Below are positions 19,915 to 28,903 of a stretch of DNA of 48,968 bases, piece after piece. A program made the position numbers and the translations under genes. Positions within the stretch are counted from its first letter, which is position 1. Each line of letters starts with the position of its first letter. The notes under the pieces were generated by a model. The model worked only from the letters and a program-made list of their open reading frames with translations. It had not been told where the DNA came from and did no database searches. This stretch comes from Mycobacterium sp. E3251 (GTDB lineage Bacteria > Actinomycetota > Actinomycetes > Mycobacteriales > Mycobacteriaceae): positions 1-48,968 of the forward strand of contig NZ_LZJF01000019.1 of assembly GCF_001666835.1 (NCBI RefSeq), written 5' to 3'.

Positions 19915-20786
19915 GCCAGTCCCCTCACCGTGCGCGCCGGCGGCCGTGTCCCCTGGATGGAGGCCACCATCTCCAGCACCCGCCGGGTCGCGGCGACCTC
20001 GTGCACCCGAAACATGCGGGCGCCGGTGGCGGCCGCCAGCGCGGTGGCCGCCAACGTTCCCTCCAGCCGCTCGCTCAATTCCACACCCAAAGTCTCCCCG
20101 ACGAAGTCCTTGTTACTCAAAGCCATGAGCACGGGCCATCCGGTATTAACAAGTTCGCCCAGGTGGCGCAACAGCAGCAGCCCGTGGAAGGTGTTCTTGC
20201 CGAAGTCGTGGGCCGGGTCGATCAGCACCCGGTCGCGGGCCACCCCGCAGGCGACCGCGCGCTCCGCGGCGGCGGTGACCTGGCGAATAACGTCGTCCAC
20301 GACGCCTCGTGTGGTGGTTCCGTAGCTCACCCGGAACGGCCGCGTGCGGGGCAGCGCCCCGCCGGTGTGCGAGCACACCAGGCCCGCGCCGAACTCCGCG
20401 GCGACCTCGGCCAGGCCCTGGTCGATGCCGCCCCAGGTGTCGTTGATCAGGTCCGCCCCGGCCGCGCAGGCCACCCTGGCCACCTCGGAGCGCCAGGTGT
20501 CGACGCTGATCAGCTGGTCCGGATAGGCGTTGCGCAGCCACTCGATGAACGGGACCAATCGGGCGAGCTCGGTCTCCGCGTCGACCTCCTGGCCGGGGCC
20601 CGCCTTGACCCCGCCGACGTCGATGACGTCGGCGCCCTCGGCGATGGCGCGGTGCGCGGCGGCCCGGGCGGCCTCGTCGCTGAAGGTCGCACCCTTGTCG
20701 TAGAACGAGTCGGGGGTGCGGTTGACGATCGCCATGATCAGCGGGCGATCACCGGCGACCGGACGGCCGCACAGGGTCGATTGCAC
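19911..20786 (-). CDS. folP2: dihydropteroate synthase homologue FolP2
   Basis: The protein is 291 aa with a GTG start. The TIM-barrel DHPS motifs are altered: IMAIVNRTPDSFYDKGATF instead of the usual GIVNVTPDSFSDGG, and DVIDVGGVKAGPGQEVD instead of DIGGEST. QLISVDTWRSEVAR, LINDTWGG and FGKNTFHGLLLLRH follow. FolP2 of M. tuberculosis and M. leprae is reported to lack normal DHPS activity. It is placed with gpgS, which suggests a role linked to methylglucose lipopolysaccharide rather than folate. It corresponds to Rv1207. Confidence 0.92.
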   Translation of the reverse strand: MQSTLCGRPVAGDRPLIMAIVNRTPDSFYDKGATFSDEAARAAAHRAIAEGADVIDVGGVKAGPGQEVDAETELARLVPFIEWLRNAYPDQLISVDTWRSEVARVACAAGADLINDTWGGIDQGLAEVAAEFGAGLVCSHTGGALPRTRPFRVSYGTTTRGVVDDVIRQVTAAAERAVACGVARDRVLIDPAHDFGKNTFHGLLLLRHLGELVNTGWPVLMALSNKDFVGETLGVELSERLEGTLAATALAAATGARMFRVHEVAATRRVLEMVASIQGTRPPARTVRGLA

Positions 20787-20876
20787 CTGTCTATGGTGCC
20801 TGGTCTGGTCCGCGAGCGTGCGGCCAGCCGCACCCTGGACGCCGAACGTGCGGCGGGTCGCACGCTCGGCGCGGGC

Positions 20877-22661
20877 TCAGCCCTGCGGGCGCTTCCCGTC
20901 GGCCACCTCGTCGGGGTATTCGTCGTAATACGGCACGTAACCCTCGTCGCGCCCGGCCAGCACGTACAGCGGATCCTTGATGTCGGACCCGTAGGCCTGT
21001 TCGCGCAACTCGACCTTGCGGCTCTTGAACGTCGTGGTGTGCTCCAGCGACTCGACCACCCGCACGAACAGCGGCAACGCGTAGGCGGGCAACTGGCCGT
21101 ACACGGCGCGGGCCAGCGACTTGCCGTCGAAGTCCGCGCCATCGCGCAGCTTGACCGCGGCCATGCCGGCGCGGCCGCCGGTGCGGGGGATCTCGACACC
21201 GAAAACGGTGCATTCCTCCACGGACTCGTCGGACGCCAGCGCGGCCTCCACCTGCGTGGTGGCGACGTTCTCGCCCTTCCACCTGAAGGTGTCGCCGAGG
21301 CGGTCGACGAACGCGGCGTGGCCCATGCCCTGCGGGCTCATCACGTCACCGGAGTTGAACCACACGTCACCCTCACGGAACGCGTTGCGCACCAGCTTCT
21401 TCTCGCTCGACTCCTTGTCGGTGTAGCCGTCGAACGGCTGCAGCCGGTTGACCGGGCTGAGCAGCAGGCCGGGCTCCCCTGCCGGCACCCGGCGCACCCG
21501 CCCGTTGTCGTCGCGCAGCGGGGCTCCGGTGTCGGGGTCGTACTCGACGTAGGCCAACGGCATCGGGAAGACGCCGGTGGTCCGCGGCACGTTGAACACG
21601 TTGATGAACGCGGTGTTGCCCTCGCTGGAGGCGTAGAACTCGCAGACGCGAGCGATGTCGAACCGATTCGTGAACTCGTCCCAGATCTCCGGCCGCAGAC
21701 CGTTGCCGGCGATCACCCGCACCCGGTGCGCGCGGTCGGTGACCTTGCGCGGCTGGTTGAGCAGGTACCGGCAGATCTCGCCGATGTAGATGAAGGCCGT
21801 CGCCTCGGCGGCGATGACCTCGTCCCAGAACTTCGACGCCGAGAACGACTTGCCCAGCGCCAGCGTCGCCCCGGAGTTGATCACCGACGACAGCGCGACC
21901 GTCAGCGCGTTGTTGTGGTACAGCGGCAGGCAACTGTAGAGCGTGTCGGAGCTCTTCAGCCGCAGCCCGATGCCGCCGAACGCCGCGAGCGCCTTGAGCC
22001 ACCGCAGGTGGGTCATCACGCTGGCCTTGGGGAATCCCGTTGTGCCCGAGGTGAAGATGTAGAACGCGGTGTCCCTGGCCTGCACGGCCGATACCGACGC
22101 CGGGTTGGTGGCCGGGGCGCTGGCGGCGAACCGCTCCAGGTCCTCCACGGTCATCGTCTCGGTGTCGCCCGAGCCGCCGCACTCGGCCACCGCGCTGACC
22201 AGGTCCGTCTCCGCGACCAACACCTTGGCCTTCAGCAGGCCCAGGCTGTGCGCCAGCACCTCGCCGCGCTGGTGGTAGTTCAGCATCCCGGCGACCGCGC
22301 CGCATTTGACCGCGGCCAGCATGGTCAGCACCGCGTTGGGCGAGTTGCGCAACATGATCGCGACGACGTCGCCGTGGCCAACGCCGTGCGCCGCCAGCAC
22401 CGCGGCGTACCGGTTTGCGGCGGCGTTGGCATCGCGGTAGGTCAGTTGCTGGTCGCCGAACCGCAAGAAGATCCGGTCGCCGTAGCGGGCCGCGCGTTCC
22501 TGGAACACCGTGCCGATCGATTTCTTCGAACCCGGCTGGGCCAGCAGCCCGGTCATCGCCCCGCGCACGATCACCGGCATATCGGCCAACAGGCCGGGCG
22601 CCCGAGATGCGATATCGGTCAGTTTGACCGCCGTGCGCGCTCCGCCGTCGTGATCGGACAC
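20877..22661 (-). CDS. fadD6: long-chain fatty-acid-CoA ligase/transporter FadD6
   Basis: The protein is 594 aa from GTG 22661, which has GAGGG seven bases upstream; the frame is open to 22919 but lacks homology there. The adenylate-forming motif is FYIFTSGTTGFPKASVMTH. The family A5 motif appears as CEFYASSEGNTAFIN, and the hinge as DRLGDTFRWKGENVATTQVE. This FATP/very-long-chain type (EGNTAF, FRWKGENV) activates imported fatty acids with ATP and CoA at the membrane. It corresponds to Rv1206. Confidence 0.94.
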   Translation of the reverse strand: MSDHDGGARTAVKLTDIASRAPGLLADMPVIVRGAMTGLLAQPGSKKSIGTVFQERAARYGDRIFLRFGDQQLTYRDANAAANRYAAVLAAHGVGHGDVVAIMLRNSPNAVLTMLAAVKCGAVAGMLNYHQRGEVLAHSLGLLKAKVLVAETDLVSAVAECGGSGDTETMTVEDLERFAASAPATNPASVSAVQARDTAFYIFTSGTTGFPKASVMTHLRWLKALAAFGGIGLRLKSSDTLYSCLPLYHNNALTVALSSVINSGATLALGKSFSASKFWDEVIAAEATAFIYIGEICRYLLNQPRKVTDRAHRVRVIAGNGLRPEIWDEFTNRFDIARVCEFYASSEGNTAFINVFNVPRTTGVFPMPLAYVEYDPDTGAPLRDDNGRVRRVPAGEPGLLLSPVNRLQPFDGYTDKESSEKKLVRNAFREGDVWFNSGDVMSPQGMGHAAFVDRLGDTFRWKGENVATTQVEAALASDESVEECTVFGVEIPRTGGRAGMAAVKLRDGADFDGKSLARAVYGQLPAYALPLFVRVVESLEHTTTFKSRKVELREQAYGSDIKDPLYVLAGRDEGYVPYYDEYPDEVADGKRPQG

Positions 22662-22729
22662 GTCATCCCTCAATTCCTGTAAGCAACTCGGCGGACAGCC
22701 TAGTAGGGATCGCCAACTGGCCGGCGGCC

Positions 22730-23293
22730 TCAATCGGGCGCACACGCCTCCACGGCAGCGCTCACCTTGTCGACCAGCAACAACCGGTCCATCGCCGGCT
22801 GCGAGATGTACCCGCTGTCGAGCAGTCCGCACAGCCAGAGCCACAGGCCTTCGTAATGCCCGAGCGGATCCAGCATGACGATGGGTTTGCGATGCAGGCC
22901 GAGGTAACCCGTGGTCCACGAGTCCAGCAACTCGTCGAGGGTGCCGACGCCACCGGGCAGCACGATGAACGCGTCGGCGCGCTCTTCCATCACGTGTTTG
23001 CGTTCATGCATCGTCTCGGTGACGATCAGCTCGTCGGCTTCGGTGTCGGCGATTTCGACGCGCATCAGGACCTGCGGGATGACGCCGACGGTCCGGCCGC
23101 CGCGGGCGCGCGCCGCGGTTGCCACCGCGCCCATCGCCGACACCCGGCCGCCGCCCCACACCAGAGTCCAGCCGCGCTCGGCGATCGCCTCGCCGAGTTC
23201 GGCAGCGACCGCGAGCAATTCGGGATGTTCCGGGCCGGACGCGCAGTACACGCACACCGCCCAGTCGCCTGATGGCTCGCGTTCCGGGCGCAT
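22730..23293 (-). CDS. LOG-family cytokinin-riboside-5'-phosphate phosphoribohydrolase
   Basis: The protein is 187 aa, the same as Rv1205. The start at 23293 follows TACCTT (plus 23301-23306) with seven bases between, the leaderless pattern. The family motifs are VYCASGPEHPELLAVAAELG, LVWGGGRVSAMGAVA, ETMHERKHVM and the signature LPGGVGTLDELLDSWT. LOG enzymes release free cytokinin bases from their nucleotides. Rv1205 is the well-studied mycobacterial example, whose product breaks down to aldehydes when it accumulates. The much longer open frame upstream is antisense to the next gene and not real. Confidence 0.94.
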   Translation of the reverse strand: MRPEREPSGDWAVCVYCASGPEHPELLAVAAELGEAIAERGWTLVWGGGRVSAMGAVATAARARGGRTVGVIPQVLMRVEIADTEADELIVTETMHERKHVMEERADAFIVLPGGVGTLDELLDSWTTGYLGLHRKPIVMLDPLGHYEGLWLWLCGLLDSGYISQPAMDRLLLVDKVSAAVEACAPD

Positions 23294-23300
23294 ACAACGA

Positions 23301-23353
23301 AAGGTAGACCAAGCTTGCTGCGGGCCGCACACCGCGCGCAATAAAATCCGGCG
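23301..23353. promoter_or_regulatory. divergent leaderless promoters of LOG gene and STAND ATPase
   Basis: TACCTT on the minus strand (plus 23301-23306) ends seven bases before the LOG ATG. TAAAAT on the plus strand (23342-23347) ends six bases before ATG 23354. The whole gap is 60 bases, so the two polymerases compete for the same short segment. Confidence 0.55.
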
Positions 23354-25471
23354 ATGCCGATTCGATGGAACGTTCCCCAGCACGCATCGGCCCTGGAGCG
23401 GCTGGACGCGGCGCTCGCGACCGGGAGAGGGGCGGTCGTCCTCGGACCGGACGGCTGCGGCAAATCCACCTTGGCCCGAATGGCCGCCGAAGACTTCGGC
23501 CGCGACTACCCCGGCACGCGCATCCGCTGGGTCACCGGCACCCCGACCGAGCGCGCGGTGCCCTTCGGCGCCTTCGGCCACCTGGTCGAGATCGCCGACC
23601 TCGGCAAGCCGGCCGCGCTGCTCCGCGCGGCCCGGGCGTCGCTGGACGGTGACGACCTGCTGCTGGTCGTCGACGACGCCCACGACTTGGACATCCTGTC
23701 GGCCACGCTGGTGTACCAGCTCGCGCTGGCGGGCGCGGCCAGGATGATCGTCACCGGCCGCGCCGATTCGGCTCCCGAGGCCGTCGCGGCGCTGTGGGCT
23801 GACGGGCTGCTCCCCCGGATCGACATCGAACCGCCCCGCGAGATGACCACACCGGCCGAGGTCGACGCGTTCCTCGCCGAAATGCCCCCCGCGGCCCGGT
23901 CGGTGCTGGACTACCTCGCCGTCGCGGAGCCGCTGTCGCTCGCCGATCTGAGTGTCCTGACCAGCGCGGACGCGATTGACGCGGCGACGGATTGCGGGGC
24001 GGTGGAAACGCGGGCGCGCGGCGGAACGTCGGACGACCCGGTGGTGTACACGGCCCACCCGCTGTTTGCCGAGCGAGCGCGTACCGCGCTCGGCGGCGAC
24101 GGAGCCCGGCAACGACGCACCGAGCTGGTGCGGCTGCTGTCGCAGCATCCGCCGGACCACCTCAGCGACCGGCTCCGGTTGGCGGCGCTGGCCCTGGACA
24201 GCGATGCCCCCCAGCCGACGGCCGAGGTGGTCGGCGCCGCGCAGCAGGCGCTGCGGCTGGGCGACCTCGCCCTCGGCGAACGGTTGGCCTCCTCGGCGCT
24301 GGAGCGCTCCGGCGGGTTGGCGGCGCGGCTGGCGCTGGCACACGCGCTGGCGTGGCAGGGCCGCGGCCGCGAGGCCGACGCGGTGCTGGCCGGCCTGGAC
24401 CCCGCCGCGTTGACCGAAGCCGCCCTGATGGACTGGACGCTGTTGCGCGCGGCCAACCAGTTCTGGATGCTCAGCGAGCCCGAACGCGCCACCGCGTTCT
24501 TGCGCACCATCCGCAATCGCGTCTCCGATCCGGGCGCGCGCACCACGCTCGACGCGCTGAGCGCCACGTTCGCGATGAACGCCGGCAACGTCGGGCACGC
24601 AGTGAAGGTCGCGGACGAGGTGCTCGCCGCCCCGGACGCCGACGACCAGGCGGTGGCCTGGGCGGCCAGCGCGGGCGCGCTGTGCGCGGCGCGCCAGGGC
24701 CGCTTCGACGACGTCGAGCCGCTGGCCCAGCGCGCCCTGGCCGCCGAACATCCCGGGTTGCTGCGCTTCACGATCGGGCTGGGGCAGACCACCGCGTTGT
24801 TGATGGCGGGCCGGCTCGACCGGGCCCGCGAACTCGCCCAGCAGTTCACCGATTTCGCCGAGTTGCAGCAGCCGGGCCGCGCGATCGGTGAGGTGCTGCT
24901 GGCCCACGTGCTGCTCGCCGACGGCGAATTCGCCCGGGCCGCAGCGCTGCTCGGCCCCGCCGCCGCCACGTTGGAACGCACCGGCTATTCGTGGGGCCCA
25001 CTGTCGTTGACTCTGCTGGCCACCGCGCTGGCCCAGCAGGGCGACATCGCCGCCGCGGGAAAGACGTTGGGCCGGGCCGAATCCCGGCACGGAACGAAGT
25101 CGGCCCTATTCGCGCCGGAACTCGGCGTCGCGCGGGCCTGGCGGCTCGCCTCGATGCGCGACGCGCATGGCGCGGTGGCCGCCGTCCGCGATGCCGCCCG
25201 GATGGCCGAACGCGGCGGCCAGCGAGCCGTGGCGGTGCGGGCGTGGCACGAGGCCGTGCGCCTCGGTGACACCCGAGCGGCGGATCCGCTGGCCCGGCTC
25301 TGTGACGAGATCGACTGCGCCGCCGGGAGACTCGCGCTCAGCCACGCGCAGGCCCTGGCGGCCGGCGACGGCGCGGCGCTGCGGGCGGTGTCCGATGAGC
25401 TGGCGGCGGTAGGGATGCGCGCGGCATCCGCCGACGCCGCCGCGCAGGCGCAGCGCTGCGGGGCAGCCTAG
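23354..25471 (+). CDS. STAND-type P-loop ATPase lacking a LuxR DNA-binding domain
   Basis: This 705-aa protein begins with a nucleotide-binding domain: Walker [16 protein letters not shown] (about 34-48) and Walker [13 protein letters not shown] (about 97-108). About 450 residues of Ala/Leu-rich TPR-like helices follow ([40 protein letters not shown]). The layout is that of LuxR/MalT-like ATPases, but the chain ends at [11 protein letters not shown] without the C-terminal HTH. It is therefore either a signalling ATPase that works through a partner or a regulator that lost its DNA-binding end. It corresponds to Rv1204c. It converges with dapE, with stops overlapping by four bases. Confidence 0.85.
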   Translation: MPIRWNVPQHASALERLDAALATGRGAVVLGPDGCGKSTLARMAAEDFGRDYPGTRIRWVTGTPTERAVPFGAFGHLVEIADLGKPAALLRAARASLDGDDLLLVVDDAHDLDILSATLVYQLALAGAARMIVTGRADSAPEAVAALWADGLLPRIDIEPPREMTTPAEVDAFLAEMPPAARSVLDYLAVAEPLSLADLSVLTSADAIDAATDCGAVETRARGGTSDDPVVYTAHPLFAERARTALGGDGARQRRTELVRLLSQHPPDHLSDRLRLAALALDSDAPQPTAEVVGAAQQALRLGDLALGERLASSALERSGGLAARLALAHALAWQGRGREADAVLAGLDPAALTEAALMDWTLLRAANQFWMLSEPERATAFLRTIRNRVSDPGARTTLDALSATFAMNAGNVGHAVKVADEVLAAPDADDQAVAWAASAGALCAARQGRFDDVEPLAQRALAAEHPGLLRFTIGLGQTTALLMAGRLDRARELAQQFTDFAELQQPGRAIGEVLLAHVLLADGEFARAAALLGPAAATLERTGYSWGPLSLTLLATALAQQGDIAAAGKTLGRAESRHGTKSALFAPELGVARAWRLASMRDAHGAVAAVRDAARMAERGGQRAVAVRAWHEAVRLGDTRAADPLARLCDEIDCAAGRLALSHAQALAAGDGAALRAVSDELAAVGMRAASADAAAQAQRCGAA

Positions 25472-26532
25472 CCGCCCAGGTAGCCGCGCAGCATGGCCAC
25501 CGCGGCGGTGATGTTGGCGACCGGAACGCTCTCGTCGCGCGTGTGCGCGAGGTTCGGATCGCCCGGCCCGAAGTTGACCGCCGGTATGCCCAGCGCGGCG
25601 AAACGTGCGACGTCGGTCCACCCGTACTTGGCCCGGACCTGTCCCCCGGCCGCCTCGACCAGGGCCTTGGCCGCGGGCTGGGACAGCCCGGGCAGCGCGC
25701 CCGCGGCGGCGTCGGTCTGCTCGATGACCACGTCGAGCCCGTCGAACACCTCGTGCACGTGCTCGAGCGCCGCGGCCACGGATCGGTCGGGGGCGAAGCG
25801 GAAGTTGACCGTGACCGCGGCCGCGTCGGGAATCACGTTTCCCGCCACGCCGCCGTCGATGCGCACCGCCGACAACCCCTCGCGATATTCGCAACCGTCG
25901 ATATCCACGGTGCGGGCAGAGTATGTGGCCAGCCGATCCAGGACGGCCCCCAGCTTGTGAATGGCGTTGTCGCCCAACCATGGTCGCGCCGAGTGGGCGC
26001 GCGTGCCGGTGGCCGAGATCACGACGCGCAGCGTCCCCTGGCAACCGGCTTCGATGTAGCCGCCGGTGGGTTCGCCCAGGATGGCCACGTCGGCGGAGAG
26101 CCAGTCCGGCAGCTCACGCTCGATGCGGCCCAAACCGTTTGCCGCCGCCTCGATTTCCTCGCAGTCGTAGAACACCAGCGTCAGGTCGTGAACCGGCTCG
26201 GCGACGGTCGCGGCCAGATGCAGGAAGACCGCGTCACCCGACTTCATGTCCGCGGCGCCGCAGCCGTACAGGTCGCCGTTCTCGCGGCGGCTGGGCAGGT
26301 TGCCGGCGACCGGCACGGTGTCCAGGTGTCCGGCCAGCAGGACCCGCGACGGCCGCTGCCGCCGGGTGCGCGCCAGCACGGCGTTGCCGTTGCGAACGAT
26401 CTCGAAGCCGGATGTCTGGGCGCGCAGCGCGGCCTCCACCTCGTCGGCCAGGCGTGCCTCGTCTCGCGATTCGCTGGGAATGTCGACCAACGCCGCGGTC
26501 AGCTCGATCGGATCCCCGCGCAAGTCCAGCAC
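25468..26532 (-). CDS. dapE: succinyl-diaminopimelate desuccinylase
   Basis: The protein is 354 aa from GTG 26532, equal to Rv1202. M20 metallopeptidase ligands are visible: His in [14 protein letters not shown], Asp in [18 protein letters not shown], Glu-Glu in [11 protein letters not shown], and [13 protein letters not shown]. The dimerisation domain contains [20 protein letters not shown]. It releases L,L-diaminopimelate and succinate in the lysine and peptidoglycan precursor pathway. It is transcribed divergently from dapD, which acts two steps earlier in the same pathway, from a shared 45-bp promoter. Confidence 0.95.
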   Translation of the reverse strand: MLDLRGDPIELTAALVDIPSESRDEARLADEVEAALRAQTSGFEIVRNGNAVLARTRRQRPSRVLLAGHLDTVPVAGNLPSRRENGDLYGCGAADMKSGDAVFLHLAATVAEPVHDLTLVFYDCEEIEAAANGLGRIERELPDWLSADVAILGEPTGGYIEAGCQGTLRVVISATGTRAHSARPWLGDNAIHKLGAVLDRLATYSARTVDIDGCEYREGLSAVRIDGGVAGNVIPDAAAVTVNFRFAPDRSVAAALEHVHEVFDGLDVVIEQTDAAAGALPGLSQPAAKALVEAAGGQVRAKYGWTDVARFAALGIPAVNFGPGDPNLAHTRDESVPVANITAAVAMLRGYLGG

Positions 26533-26539
26533 GGGTCCC

Positions 26540-26570
26540 AGGTTATCCGCTGCCGAGCGGCAAGTAACCT
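26540..26570. promoter_or_regulatory. back-to-back leaderless promoters of dapE and dapD
   Basis: TAACCT occurs on the minus strand (plus 26540-26545) seven bases before the dapE GTG, and on the plus strand (26565-26570) seven bases before the dapD GTG. The hexamers are identical and 19 bp apart. Each gene's -35 position therefore falls on the other gene's -10. Confidence 0.65.
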
Positions 26571-26577
26571 GACCGCC

Positions 26578-27522
26578 GTGACTGGAGCTGTAGGCATCGG
26601 GCTGGCGACGCTGGCCGCCGACGGATCGATCCTCGACACGTGGTTTCCCGCACCGGAACTGACCGAGTCGGGCACCGGCGGCACGTCGCGGCTCGCCTTG
26701 TCGGACATCCCCCCGGAGCTGGTCGCGCTGGTCGGCCGCGACGACGACCGCGGCACCGAGAGCATCGCCGTGCGGACGGTCATCGGGTCGCTCGACGACG
26801 TGGCCGCCGACGCCTACGACGCCTACCTGCGACTGCATCTGCTGTCGCATCGGTTGGTGGCGCCGCACGGGCTGAACGCCGGCGGCCTGTTCGGGGTATT
26901 GACCAATGTCGTGTGGACTAACCGCGGACCGTGCGCGATCGACGGGTTCGAGGCGGTCCGGGCGCGGCTGCGCCGGCACGGACCGGTGACCGTCTACGGC
27001 ATCGACAAGTTCCCGCGGATGGCCGATTACGTCGTGCCGACCGGGGTCCGCATCGCCGACGCCGACCGGGTGCGGCTGGGCGCCCACCTGGCGCCGGGCA
27101 CGACGGTGATGCACGAGGGCTTCGTCAACTACAACGCCGGCACGCTGGGCGCGTCGATGGTCGAGGGCCGCATCTCGGCCGGTGTGGTGGTGGGTGACGG
27201 ATCGGATGTCGGCGGCGGCGCCTCCATCATGGGCACCCTGTCCGGGGGCGGCACCGAAGTCATTTCGATCGGCAAACGGTGCCTGCTCGGCGCCAACGCG
27301 GGGCTGGGCATCTCGCTGGGCGACGACTGCGTCGTCGAAGCCGGCCTGTACGTGACCGCGGGCACCAAGGTCGCCACGCCCGACGGCCAGGTGCTCAAGG
27401 CCCTGGAGCTGTCCGGCGGCAATAACCTGCTCTTCCGCCGCAATTCGGTCAGCGGCGCCGTCGAAGTGGTGCCCCGCGGCGGTCAGGGCATCGCCCTGAA
27501 CGAGGACCTGCACGCCAACTAG
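26578..27522 (+). CDS. dapD: tetrahydrodipicolinate N-succinyltransferase
   Basis: The protein is 314 aa from GTG 26578 ([17 protein letters not shown]). The actinobacterial DapD has an N-terminal domain ([40 protein letters not shown]). A left-handed beta-helix of hexapeptides follows ([40 protein letters not shown]). It succinylates tetrahydrodipicolinate with succinyl-CoA in diaminopimelate synthesis. The sequence is very close to what I recall of Rv1201c. The frame is open far upstream but antisense to dapE. The leaderless -10 fixes the start. Confidence 0.95.
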   Translation: MTGAVGIGLATLAADGSILDTWFPAPELTESGTGGTSRLALSDIPPELVALVGRDDDRGTESIAVRTVIGSLDDVAADAYDAYLRLHLLSHRLVAPHGLNAGGLFGVLTNVVWTNRGPCAIDGFEAVRARLRRHGPVTVYGIDKFPRMADYVVPTGVRIADADRVRLGAHLAPGTTVMHEGFVNYNAGTLGASMVEGRISAGVVVGDGSDVGGGASIMGTLSGGGTEVISIGKRCLLGANAGLGISLGDDCVVEAGLYVTAGTKVATPDGQVLKALELSGGNNLLFRRNSVSGAVEVVPRGGQGIALNEDLHAN

Positions 27523-28839
27523 CTATACGTCGGCGGCGACTTTCTCGGCGGCCGGGGCGGCGCGCAGCGCCGTTCCCATGGTTTCCGGCAGCAGATACAC
27601 GGACACGAAACTGGCCATGACCAGGGTGGCCATCATGAGCCCGATCGCCCAGCTGCCGTAGGTGGCCAGGAGCGTGCCGGCGACCAGCGGCGGCACGGCG
27701 GCTCCGAGAATCCCGGCGAGGTTCATCGCCACCGCCGCTCCGCTGTAGCGGTAGCGGGTGGCGAACAGTTCGGGAACAAACGCCGCCGTGGGCCCGTTGG
27801 CCACCGCCGCGGCCCCAAACATGCCGAGGACGGCAACGGCGTACAACACCGGCTTGCGGGTGTCCAGCAGCGGGATGACCGCGAACGCCCACGGCAGGCA
27901 TGCCGCGAGCCCGCATAGCATCACCCGGCGGCGGCCGACCCGATCGGAGATCCACGCCGAGAACGCCACGCACGCCATGCTGGTCAGCCCGCCCAGTGCG
28001 CCGATGCCCCAGATGAAGCTCCGCGAATAGCCGAGATGGTTGTGGGCGTACATGACCAGGAAGGTGTTGCCCAGGTAGACGAAGCCCATCCCGCCCAGGA
28101 AGGCGCCCGCGACGAGCACGATCTCGCGCCGCTGGAACCGCAACAGCTCCGCCAGCGGAGCCTTGGGCAGCTCGTCGCGGGCCTTCTCCTCCACGAACAG
28201 CGGGGTCTCGTCGATGTTCAGCCTCACATAGAGGGCGATACCGATCAGCGCGCTGCTGATCAGGAAGGGCACCCGCCACCCCCATGCCATGAACGCGGTG
28301 CTCTTCTCACCCATGGTGAGGTTGACGGCGAGAAAGGTCAGGCTGGCCAGGATTCCGGCAGTGCCACCGCCCAGCAGGGTGAACATGCCGTACCAGCCGC
28401 GTTTGCCGGATGGCGCGTACTCGGCGCTGAGCAAAACCGACCCGGCCCATTCGCCGCCCACCGCGAAACCTTGCAGCAACCGCAGAACGATCAGAATCAA
28501 CGGCGCCGCGATGCCGATCGACGTCGTGCTGGGAACCATGCCCACACCCACGGTCGACGCGCCCATGATCAGTAATGTGGCGACCAGCGTCTTCTTGCGG
28601 CCCAGCCGGTCCCCGAAGTATCCGAAGACGGCCGCGCCCAACGGGCGAGACAGGAACGCCGTCGCGAACGTCGCCATGGAGGCGATGGTGGCCAGCGTCG
28701 GGCCCAGGCGCGGGAAGAACACGGTGGGAAACACCAAGGCGGCCGCGGTCCCGTAGATCAGGAAGTCGTAGAACTCGATGGCCGAGCCCACGAGACAGGC
28801 CGCCGCTATCCGCCGCATGGGAGTGGCAGGCCGATTCAC
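27523..28839 (-). CDS. MHS-family MFS metabolite transporter
   Basis: The protein is 438 aa with twelve transmembrane helices. MHS family signs are MRRIAAACLVGSAIEFYDFL at the N terminus, the loop 2-3 motif GYFGDRLGRKKTLVATLL, and RLLQGFAVGGEWAGSVLL. Members import organic acids, betaines or ketoglutarate with protons. The substrate here cannot be told from sequence. The GTG start at 28839 is preceded by TACCGT plus seven bases (leaderless). It corresponds to Rv1200. The PE/PPE/esx/IS1081 block that follows in H37Rv is absent; only 64 bases separate it from fadD36. Confidence 0.9.
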   Translation of the reverse strand: MNRPATPMRRIAAACLVGSAIEFYDFLIYGTAAALVFPTVFFPRLGPTLATIASMATFATAFLSRPLGAAVFGYFGDRLGRKKTLVATLLIMGASTVGVGMVPSTTSIGIAAPLILIVLRLLQGFAVGGEWAGSVLLSAEYAPSGKRGWYGMFTLLGGGTAGILASLTFLAVNLTMGEKSTAFMAWGWRVPFLISSALIGIALYVRLNIDETPLFVEEKARDELPKAPLAELLRFQRREIVLVAGAFLGGMGFVYLGNTFLVMYAHNHLGYSRSFIWGIGALGGLTSMACVAFSAWISDRVGRRRVMLCGLAACLPWAFAVIPLLDTRKPVLYAVAVLGMFGAAAVANGPTAAFVPELFATRYRYSGAAVAMNLAGILGAAVPPLVAGTLLATYGSWAIGLMMATLVMASFVSVYLLPETMGTALRAAPAAEKVAADV

Positions 28840-28903
28840 GGTTACGACGGTAGGTGAAGCTTGGCGGTCGCGCTCTTCGCCGAAGCTGGCAATTTCCTGC
28901 GTG

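Noticed and set aside
19905..22682. Plus-strand open frame of 925 codons antisense to folP2 and fadD6
   Set aside because: Low-complexity His/Arg/Gly composition typical of antisense shadow; both minus-strand genes are well supported.
22919..25090. Upstream extension of the LOG gene to 786 codons
   Set aside because: Residues before MRPEREPSG are antisense to the STAND ATPase; the leaderless start at 23293 gives the known 187-aa length.
25543..26577. Long N-terminal extension of DapD
   Set aside because: It is antisense to dapE; GTG 26578 gives the family start.
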